The notes under the pieces are model-generated. The model worked only from the letters and a program-made list of their open reading frames with translations. It did no database searches and was not told the DNA's origin. A stretch of 64,000 nt of DNA from Phlyctochytrium arcticum (Eukaryota > Chytridiomycota > Chytridiomycetes > Chytridiales > Chytridiaceae), in contig JAHLKI010000042.1 in the NCBI GenBank assembly GCA_025602905.1, positions 110,846-174,845 on the forward strand, written 5' to 3'. The position numbers and the translations under genes are program-made. Below, in pieces: positions 27,253-35,533 of this stretch; the first letter of the stretch is position 1, and each line of letters starts with the position of its first letter.

Positions 27253-28569
27253 ATGTCCTCTAACGGAAATCCTTCGTCTTCCCGCGCTACTAGTTCTCGC
27301 AACAGAAACCCATCTGCGCGAAGTCAAGAGGCCGCGGCATCAACCTCGTACTTCAAATGGACCATAGTGCCCCAGCAGCATCTTCTGAACTGGTTGGGTG
27401 AAGATGACAACTACAACCGGTTCCGCAACGCCGGCAAAGTCGATGCTAGTGGTCGGTCGCGCAGCTCAGGCAAGACGAAAATTGCTGTAGCTGGGGAAGC
27501 TGCCGAGTTTTTGGGAACCAAAGGATTCCAGGTCGATGCCAAGCAAGTGCAATCCAAGGTCACCCAGCTTGAAGACAAGTACCGGGCGGCCACCAAGGAG
27601 CTGGACCAAACGGGGAATGGCCTATTAACGACCGAAGCGAAGATGGGGGTAGAGTCCATTCGTGACAAAGTCCTCAAGATCTGTCCTTGCTTCGAAGATC
27701 TTGACCCAATCTTCATGGACCGCGCGGTGCACAAGCCTTTGTTGACCACCGACTCATCCCAGGGATTTCATGGTCTTATCAGCACGTTAGGCAGAAGGCC
27801 ATCTCGGCGGACCGACGACGCAAATGACCCCGAGTCGCGCGACTCAGAGGGCCCCTCAACCGGCGCCGCCATGCCCGCTCCTCGTCGCCGCACCGGGATG
27901 GCCATCCAGTCCATCATGAACGACGACGAGGGGACGCGCAGCCCATCCACGCGTCGCGACTCAGCGTCCCTATCCCCGCAGCGTGGTCCGCAGCGAAGGA
28001 GCGCGTCCCCACAGCGACGTCCAAGCAACCGAAGCGCGTCCCCATCCACGCCCACGCCCACCAGAAGGTCGTCCCCACCAGCAGGCAGGAACGCGGAGGT
28101 GGCTCCAACTGCAGCAACGGGGGGCACCGCTGGGTCGCGACCCAGCCGAAGAAACCCACGCCCGGTATCCCCTCCAATTCGACAGGGCATTGCAGACTTG
28201 GTCAACCGCGCTTGTGACGAGCGCAATGAAGCCATCGAAAAAAGAGAGGATCGCCGCAACCAATTAGCCGAGGAGCGGCTGAAGTTGTCTCGAGAGCGGT
28301 CGGACCGGGAGCGAGAGCGTGCGGATCGGGAGCAGCGCCTGGAGGAGCGGACGACGACCCTTGCCGAAGCCGAATTGGCCTTGAAGCAGAGGATGGAGGA
28401 GCGGCTTGCGGCGAGAGAGGATAGGGAAGCGGCCGCCGCAGAAAATCTGAGGAAGGAAGAGCTCGCGATTCGAAAGCTCGAGGCGGAAGCAGCCAAGGCC
28501 AACGCGGAAGCAGCCAAGGTTCAAGCGGAGCTCAAGCTGATGGAAATGCGTGCTCGGGGCTTTAACTGA
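27253..28569 (+). CDS. Harbinger Myb/SANT-like DNA-binding partner protein
   Basis: A 438-aa single-exon protein. Residues ~30-140 form a Myb/SANT-like three-helix domain (FKWTIVPQQHLLNWLGEDDN ... QVQSKVTQLEDKYRAATKEL). This is followed by an Arg/Ser/Pro-rich linker (SASPQRRPSNRSASPSTP) and a long charged coiled coil rich in Glu/Arg/Ala (residues ~330-435). PIF/Harbinger elements use such a protein to bring the transposase into the nucleus and onto its ends. It is transcribed towards the transposase gene, 134 bp away, in convergent orientation. No frame breaks are seen. Confidence 0.88.
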   Translation: MSSNGNPSSSRATSSRNRNPSARSQEAAASTSYFKWTIVPQQHLLNWLGEDDNYNRFRNAGKVDASGRSRSSGKTKIAVAGEAAEFLGTKGFQVDAKQVQSKVTQLEDKYRAATKELDQTGNGLLTTEAKMGVESIRDKVLKICPCFEDLDPIFMDRAVHKPLLTTDSSQGFHGLISTLGRRPSRRTDDANDPESRDSEGPSTGAAMPAPRRRTGMAIQSIMNDDEGTRSPSTRRDSASLSPQRGPQRRSASPQRRPSNRSASPSTPTPTRRSSPPAGRNAEVAPTAATGGTAGSRPSRRNPRPVSPPIRQGIADLVNRACDERNEAIEKREDRRNQLAEERLKLSRERSDRERERADREQRLEERTTTLAEAELALKQRMEERLAAREDREAAAAENLRKEELAIRKLEAEAAKANAEAAKVQAELKLMEMRARGFN

Positions 28570-28703
28570 AGGTATGTTGTATCACTGCTGCATTCAAAGA
28601 CAAGCTCTAATATAAGGGAGTTAATTAGTGGAGAGTGCTTCATCTGATTATTCAATAACATAACACATATCTTCATATTGACTATAAATCTCCAAATATA
28701 TAT

Positions 28704-29993
28704 CTATCGTTGTCGTCTGGCCAATTCCCACATCGCTACATCCTGCTTCACGAGCTCGCGCTTATTCCAGCCATCGCTCTCGTCGTCGTCCACCCCGCCA
28801 TCCCCTACCTGATCTGCGTCTTCTTGGGCAGCGAATTCGTCGTTGTCGTAGGTCTCATCTACCTGCAACAGAATGTTGTGAAGGACACAGCACGCGGAAA
28901 TCCAACCTTCCGCGAGGGCACAGCTGTCTGCATCCCAGAGCATGACACGGAGCTCTTTCAAGCTCTGGAACTTCCCTTTCAGCAGGCCAATACAATTCTC
29001 GTTGACGACCCGCAGCTTCGCAACCGCGTAATTGAAGGCCTTGTTTTCTGCTAGGTTGGCAGCAGGCTTTTTGTAGGATGCGATGACGGTGGGGGTGCAC
29101 TGGTAAGCCGAATCACCGACAATGTACTCCTCCCCCGAGAAGTGCCGGGCTTGGTTGGTGTACAATTCCGAGCTCTTAAACACTCGGCTGTCGTGATATG
29201 ATCCAGGACATCCGGTAAAGATGCTGGTAATTGTCTTCTGATTATCACATACGCCCATCAGGGAAAGTGAATACCTCGACTTTCGAGTATAATAAGCCTC
29301 GCCGTCCCGGATGGGTTTCTCGTAAAGCGGAATAAGGGTTCCGTCTACGAACCCAATGCAGTCAGGAAATCCTGACTTCCGTCTAATCGAGGCTTTGCAA
29401 CGGGCTTTTTCTTCGGGAGTGGGCCACCGCAACCACTGGGGTGCAAGCCCCAGAAGCGCGGTGATTACTCTTCTGGTGTAATTCCAGATGGACCCTTCCG
29501 AGACCCCCCACATCCTGGACAGCCTCGCGATACGAGCGCCGTTTCCGCTTTGAGCAAAGCGCGACAAGGCCACCATCAGTTGGAGCTCCACGGGCGCCTG
29601 CTTCGTCGGGCCGTCTGCATAGAATACAGGATTGGTCCTAAGCATGTCGGCCAACACATGAAACGTCTCACGCGAACATCGGATTTCGTTTTGGAACCGG
29701 CCGGCATCCAGCTGGTCCAGTAGCGGTAGGAACGATTGCTTTGGAACTCGCGGCCGCTCATACAAGTACCGGGCATTTTGAAGGGCGCCGAGCACAGCGG
29801 GGATGACGTCCATTGGTTGGCAGTTGTCATCATCCAACCCCAGACTATCCTCGCCACTGGAGTTGCCATCTTCGTCGCTCGAAAGCGAGTCGTCGCTTTC
29901 TGGCTCGATCGTAAGTGCTTCGGCTAAGACATTGGCGAGAGCGAGATCTTCGATTTGTTCTATCGTCTGCTGTCGCTTGCTTTTGCGGGGCAT
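28704..29993 (-). CDS. PIF/Harbinger transposase (DDE_Tnp_4)
   Basis: About 429 aa from the Met of MPRKSKRQQT; an in-frame Met 32 codons upstream (30089) is less likely. An acidic N-terminus (SLSSDEDGNSSGED) precedes an HTH region (GARIARLSRMWGVSEGSIWN). The nuclease core follows with the catalytic Asp in GFVDGTLIPL, then GCPGSYHDSRVF, the second Asp in VGDSAYQ, and the Glu in VVNENCIGLLKGKF. It cuts and pastes the element together with the Myb-like partner. The frame is complete, so the element may still be active. Confidence 0.95.
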   Translation of the reverse strand: MPRKSKRQQTIEQIEDLALANVLAEALTIEPESDDSLSSDEDGNSSGEDSLGLDDDNCQPMDVIPAVLGALQNARYLYERPRVPKQSFLPLLDQLDAGRFQNEIRCSRETFHVLADMLRTNPVFYADGPTKQAPVELQLMVALSRFAQSGNGARIARLSRMWGVSEGSIWNYTRRVITALLGLAPQWLRWPTPEEKARCKASIRRKSGFPDCIGFVDGTLIPLYEKPIRDGEAYYTRKSRYSLSLMGVCDNQKTITSIFTGCPGSYHDSRVFKSSELYTNQARHFSGEEYIVGDSAYQCTPTVIASYKKPAANLAENKAFNYAVAKLRVVNENCIGLLKGKFQSLKELRVMLWDADSCALAEGWISACCVLHNILLQVDETYDNDEFAAQEDADQVGDGGVDDDESDGWNKRELVKQDVAMWELARRQR

Positions 29994-30261
29994 TTTGGTG
30001 TTGTTTGAGAGGAAAGTGTGTGGATTTTGAGATGGAGATGGATGAGAGATGATGTCGCGAAATGGGTGTAAAACGCGCGACAGGCTCAACTTGAGGTCCT
30101 TTTTTCAAGTTGTGCTGCGCAGCTCAAGTCTGGCGATTTTACTAGTAAACTAAAGCTACACCAAATGGAGGGGCCTGTGACACCTGGATTCAAACCGGTG
30201 TAACGTTCAAGACTTGAGGCTCAACTTGAGCCTCAATTCTGATTTTGAAACCCCCTATTGT

Positions 30262-30311
30262 CTTTTTATATCACCTCCACGGCGCTCGACAAAGGCATTT
30301 GATTGTGGTCT
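30262..30311 (-). pseudogene. Integrase core fragment, copy 2 (part a)
   Basis: PQSNAFVERRGGDIKRQ, with the catalytic Glu, is directly comparable to the same block in copy 1. A stop follows where the Harbinger begins, and the frame resumes at 26872. Confidence 0.8.
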
Positions 30312-30372
30312 TGCCGCGATGTTGTGTGGATTGTATAAATCAAATGTATTGTGATCTTTCCTATGTAAATGA

Positions 30373-30855
30373 TCAACTATTCGGTTCAAACTCGTAAATT
30401 GCTTCCCTATTGTCTCCAAAATCTCGAAGCGGAACCCACGAATTGTCTTGTGGGTTGTTATACCCGACCCACTTTACAAGGAATTCGACCCCTTCCTCTC
30501 CATCTACCATGTGAGTTCGCTTGTCAATGATGTAGTCTACCTCGTAATATCCTTCCTGAGTTGTTGGAGGATTGACGGGCTGAGCGGGTAATGGAGTCGT
30601 TTGTGTTGGAACAAGCCGGCAAAGTGTATGCTGGAAAAAGTCCCTGGAGGGCGTTTTCCTTGAGAATCTATATGAATGCACTGTACTGGTTCTAGTGCTG
30701 CCTCTAGTACTGCCCTCTGTACAGAACCGCCGCCCACGCGCTACTTTTTGATATCTGTGCCACTGACATAAGCCACCTGCGGGGCGCCTGCAGTTGTTGA
30801 GCGAAATACCGCAAGCAACATTCAGGAAACAACCATGACGACAATTTGGTTTCAA
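30373..30855 (-). pseudogene. Chromodomain fragment of an integrase (copy 2)
   Basis: A near-identical copy of 22296-22535, with EGYYEVDYIIDKRTHMVDG and VEFLVKWVGYNNPQDNSWVP. The longer open frame upstream (to 30855) overlaps the Crinkler 2 start on the other strand and reads through the divergent region, so only the last ~95 residues are credible. An inverted third copy is at 41511-41819. Confidence 0.8.
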
Positions 30856-32315
30856 CTAACTACTGCCAACGGCAAGAGAGTACCTGGAACAGTTGAGTTT
30901 GTTGAACTGGCGCAAAATTCGACTGTGGGCTGCGAAAGGAAGTAAAGAAGGAGTTGGGGAACCGCCTGCGGGACTATGACCCTGCCGACCTCCTCGTCTA
31001 TGCCAGCGCAGAAGCACTAGAGAAAGACAAAGACGAACCCGAACCCAAGCACTTTATTGACCCACGCGGCAAAGTAGATACGCTGAAGGACACTGAGGAG
31101 AACCCGCTGCTGATTGTGGTGCCGGAGCGAGTCCAGCCGACTACAAGTGGTAAGGGAGCGATTCGTGTGGAGTATGTATTGTTCAGAACCTTGCTAATGA
31201 CGGTCATGGCTTCTTATTTCGTCTTCCAGATGAAAGTCAATCGGAGACTCTTCAGGAACTAGGGAGAAAACTCACACGAATTGAGCAATTACAGCAAGAG
31301 GCATTAAAGAAGCGCAGTTAGTTGTTTCGTTATCAAGAGTCTCTAAATTGGCATGCTCACTTGTCACTTGTTACGGTAGAAAAAGACACAGTGCCCGCTT
31401 CGCAGATCAACGACCGCGAAATTAATAGCGTTTTAAACTCGCTGGGTTTTGCGGAAATTCAGGTAAGTAGGCTATATGTAATCATATGCTTCCCCTTTTA
31501 GTGGCTGATACGTTGAGCAGGGTGACGACACAGATTTCGAAGATTATCCTCGAAAATTCGCTAAACCTTATATCTGGGGCCCGGAAGTTGAGTGGCCGCA
31601 AACCTCTGCATGGTTTTCTGATGCGTTAGACATTAAATCCTTGCCAAATGTGAAAGTCAAGAATGCCCAAAATATGACAGAACAACGGGTTTTCGAGGGG
31701 GCGGAAGTCAATGCCATATCTGGGAAGCCGGACCTCGTCATTACAATCAAGAATAATCCAATTTGTTTCATCGAGTTGAAGAAAGAACCAGAAGAGGGGC
31801 TGAATCAAGTAAAAGCAGAGGCGTTGCTGTTTTTGGATAGTGCCCGCTATCTTCTCGATCGAATCGCCGTACTGACGGACTTGAAAGACTTTTGGCAAAT
31901 CCTCTTTTTTATGTCTTTGGAAGGAAAAGAAGGTCTGTATATAGGCAAAGTTAGCCGAGACGTGGCTCTGGGGGTGATACATAGGTGGATAGTACGTGGC
32001 GGACATCAGTACAAAGGAATAATGGGAAGAGAATTGCGGGGCTTTGCGAAGTTCGCAGACCTACCAACCCTCCCAGGACCATTGGAAATGCACAAGACAA
32101 TAACACTTCCAGTTCCGGCGGAAATTCTTCAACTTCATGAGTTACGAGGTTTAGCCGACGATGAAGCAGAGGATTGCTTGCTTAGAAATCGGCAACGACT
32201 TCTTCTGTATGCTAACTACTCCGCACCTAGTGCAGAACCCATGTACCGTGAGATGGCAGCAAAGTTGGCTACAGAAACGCACAAGCGCGATAATTATATT
32301 TCGTACATTTCTTAA
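30835..32315 (+). pseudogene. Crinkler (CRN) 2 with a different PD-(D/E)XK nuclease, broken
   Basis: The header exon (30835-31149) starts like Crinkler 1 and ends in the same block (LLIVVPERVQPTTS), but has a one-base frame change near 30930. Introns follow at 31150-31229 (phase 1, same position as in Crinkler 1) and 31463-31520. After a short coiled linker there is an in-frame TAG at 31319-31321; beyond it the frame stays open to 32315. The effector domain differs from the other two: SGKPDLVITI ... CFIELKKE followed by LNQVKAEALLFLD, a typical PD-(D/E)XK nuclease core. It looks like a recently lost effector gene. The frame change could be a sequencing error; the stop is a substitution. Confidence 0.85.
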
Positions 32316-32983
32316 CTCTAATGTGTCATTCATAAATCCAGTCCTGGTCGTTCAATATGGATATGTAAGCGTACTTTGGCACCAGACAAATGGAGACGGG
32401 CTGTGTGAATGTTTTCGATGTGCACAAGTCAACCTTAAATGAGCGGTGGATTGATATAACACTGGATTTTCCGGGGAATTCCAACACACATCATTTTATA
32501 ACCCTCCGCAGCCTTTCGAGAGTGATGGAGTGCCTACAGCGACGGTGGGAAGAGAAAGAGAAGATGAAGGAACATTGTTCTCTGCATACTATCCGAAGAG
32601 GCTACGTTACAAACAATACACAACATATTTTCAACAAAATCACACCCCGTCGCTTGCTACATATATTCACGTCCTTCTCGAACCGGTCGACTTTTCCTTC
32701 CACACTCTCCAAAGCCTCCGGAGGGAAACCAGAGTGAACACCTATGTTCAAGAGAGTAGCGAGACTAGACCGCTGTGGTGAAGTCGTTCAGACTGTTCAA
32801 CTGCGGATTCGTCGAATACGAAAATCTTCAATTGGCTTGGGAACGGTCATTGGTGCATACACAATACTCGGTCTTCTCTTGCCCACTCTTATCTAAGGTT
32901 CCAACGGTAGCAACGACTATTTTCAGTTTCTCCTTCCGGAATTGATACTGATGAACTGGACCGAAGAACGGTCAGACCCGACA
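32316..32983. other. Non-coding interval between Crinklers 2 and 3
   Basis: No supported gene. The part 32690-32945 is the inverted copy of 25440-25720, the shared 3' flank of the two NTPase-type Crinkler genes. Confidence 0.6.
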
Positions 32984-34846
32984 TCACGACAAATTCAGAA
33001 TCAATGGTGCATCATGGCCAAATACAAACTGGCACGACGAGAAATCTCCGGGAGCAAAGAATACCGAAAGTCGATGTTCGTAACGGTCAACTCTTGCCGA
33101 GAATGAACCCTGCCGAAAGTCAACAACAACATAATCGTTCACACGAAGCGGATGGTACGGTCCTGAAGGAGAAAATCGGTCCATATGCTTGCCGCTTTTA
33201 TCCCCTTTCCTCAAAAGTTCGACTCCCCAGCGCAACTGCCCATTCAAATAAAAATCGATTGCGCCCGCAATTCGCTCACTTGGCTCCTCGCCACGCTCAG
33301 GAAATACGGTCGACAACTCGGGACATATTGCGCACGATGGTGGTGTAGATGCGGCAAGGGATTGCATGAAAAGATGTTGAAACGTGGCCTCCTTTAGAAA
33401 ATCAACGCCACCAGGTGAAGATGAACGAAGGATTGCGCTTGACATGTCAGAAATAGCCTGCTTCATCAACACTTTCAAATTAGCCGGGGCGCTGGGAGAC
33501 CTTTTTGGGAAAAGCCACCGGCAATAGTATCGTTTTGCTAATGGAGAAGAGAAAGCAAACTTAATACTTCCAACTTCGACAAGCAGTCCAACCTTCATCA
33601 AGAGGGACAGGTGATCTGTAGTCTTATCGTCTTCAAATGTCGGTTTCTCTAAATCGTCCGGGCAGATTAAACACTGCTGCAGAAACGTTCTCAAGCCTGA
33701 ATCCACTGGAGCCGACTGTTTACTGCCGAAACATCGATTCACCTCAGGAAGAAAATCTTGTGAAAAATAGTACTGCACTATATTCGTTTCCGGCGGCGGC
33801 AGCGCATTCTTCACGAATCGCTGTTTTATAGCATCAATAGAAAGGCGGACTGCAGCAATCAGTCCGTTGCTTTCGTTGATAATGATGTTCTCAATCAGTT
33901 GAGTTCCGTAGCCATTGGGAAGACCAAAAGGTGGCGGTGCTCTTAGCATGTCAAGAGCCTCCTGCGAGGAAATTCGGAAATCTTCCCGCTTCAGCCGTCT
34001 AAGTGATGCCAACTCAACAGGACTTTCTTGCTGGCCCTCCAGCAGATGTGTTGCAGACGCGGAAATTTAACGATAACATCCTTAACTAGAGATGCCCACG
34101 CTTTAATGTTGTTGTACGTTGCTTGAGCATCATCCAGCCATATAAGGTAGTGGCTGGTAGCGTCCAATAGATACTCATGGCGTCCATCGAAAAGTTTGCC
34201 TCCCCCCAGAGCAGAAACAAACGTTTCGAAGTTGAAACCCGATGCTAGACACGAAACGCGAACGCAGTTCTCCCTTTCTCGCGAAAGCAATTGAAAAAGG
34301 GAAGTCTTTCACGAGCCGGCCGGCGATGCTACGACCACAACCTGATTGTCGTTGAGTAGTTGATTAAGTTCAGTCAACAATGGAATACGATGAAGGTAAA
34401 AGCCGTTCAAGTTGACGCCATCGAGTGTGACGGTCCGGTCGATGGTTGCTGTATTGCGTCGTACTGAAGGACAGAAGTGTATGCGTTAGAATGCTATTGT
34501 CTGTAATTGCAATCCTTCCCTTACCACTCGTTGTCGGCTGAACTCGCTCCGGCACCACAATCAGCAGCGGGTTCTCCTCAGTGTCCTTCAGCGTATCTAC
34601 TTTGCCGCGTGGGTCAATAAAGTGCTTGGGTTCGGGTTCGTCTTTGTCGGCCTTGAGTGCTTCTACGTTGGCGTAGACGAGGAGTTCTCCAGCGGCTACT
34701 CCGTGCATACGCTGGGAGTCCTTCCAGTTCTGCCAAATGGCGTCCCGGAAGTGAAAGACCTTCTTGTTCTTTTCGAGAGAAACAGCGTCAACTGTTGAGA
34801 CGGGATTTCCTTTCGCATCAACCAACTGATAGTAGAAGTCTTCCAT
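32984..34846 (-). pseudogene. Crinkler (CRN) 3, NTPase plus nuclease, broken
   Basis: Exons 34846-34525 (header; MEDFYYQ start, or 18 bases upstream) and 34463-32984, with a phase-1 intron at 34464-34524 again placed just after the header. The second exon is homologous along its length to Crinkler 1: Walker B region LIWLDDAQ, a middle region, then the nuclease pattern GAIDFYLNGQLRWGVELLRKG. Two defects are visible. A TGA at 34309-34311 replaces a P-loop glycine codon inside Walker A, and one base is missing in the AAATTT run near 34061-34068. The product would end before the lysine of Walker A. The first half of the header differs from the other Crinklers while its second half is almost identical in DNA, showing a mosaic origin. 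Confidence 0.88.
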
Positions 34847-34864
34847 GGTGATGCTGGATGTCAC

Positions 34865-35533
34865 CGGCGATGTCTCCCAGGACGGACCTCCCAGATATGG
34901 TTAAATGAAGTATAGTCTTTACCCGAAGTTTTTTTTTCTTTCAAGTTTGTATATGAGATTTCTCCCGACTGGCCCGGGATTGCAGTAACGATTTTTAACA
35001 AGTATTTGAAGATGATTTTGTATATGAAGTTCATATGGAAATGATATACAATTTTGTCTTTATCATGTAACATCTGATGTCTTGACCCCCACCTTTTCCA
35101 CAAAGATGTCTCTAACTTTTTTCGCACATCGCCTCGGCGGCTGAAACGTTGAATAGTTGCTGAATATACATATATAAGTCATCTGCCAAGCGGGTTGCTT
35201 CAACACGAAGGTGTTTACGAAGTTCTGGGGCAGGTAAGATCCCCAATAGATAGTATTGATGGGGCAAAGAATGAAATTGTGTTGATACATGATGGTGAAA
35301 CAGAAGAAGAGGGCTGAAAAGTGCTGAAATAAAGGGGACAGATTAAAGTATTTATAAAAGAGTGACAGATTGTGAATGTGAAAGGATGTAAGGGTAGAGA
35401 GAAAGAGATAATGCTTGAAGAATGACCGACCAAATGTGAGGTGGTTGAAGCAGAGGAGTGATGACTTTGAGATCTGGAAGTATCTTTTGTTCAGGAAATG
35501 TGGGAAAGGTAGTTTACAAAGGTAATTCTCACC
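34865..35533. other. Intergenic region
   Basis: Nothing recognisable; AT-rich, with short unlikely frames. It holds the upstream region of Crinkler 3 and the 3' flank of the next gene. Confidence 0.5.

Larger units (their letters stand above)
26873..30261. mobile_element. PIF/Harbinger element inserted in integrase copy 2
   Basis: A two-gene element (Myb/SANT-like protein on +, DDE transposase on -) of about 3.4 kb separates two halves of an integrase frame. Both ends carry CTCAACTTG...CAAGTTGAG inverted motifs (26872-26893 and ~30083-30230). Exact termini and the expected 3-bp target duplication could not be fixed; TA is present at both borders. Confidence 0.75.

Noticed and set aside
27768..28517. 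A 249-aa Ser/Arg-rich frame antisense to the Myb-like gene
   Set aside because: Its composition mirrors the coding strand and it has no domain; it is a shadow frame.
30175..30260. CRISPR-like or short regularly spaced repeats
   Set aside because: The CTCAACTTGAG motifs are few, unevenly spaced and belong to the Harbinger ends.
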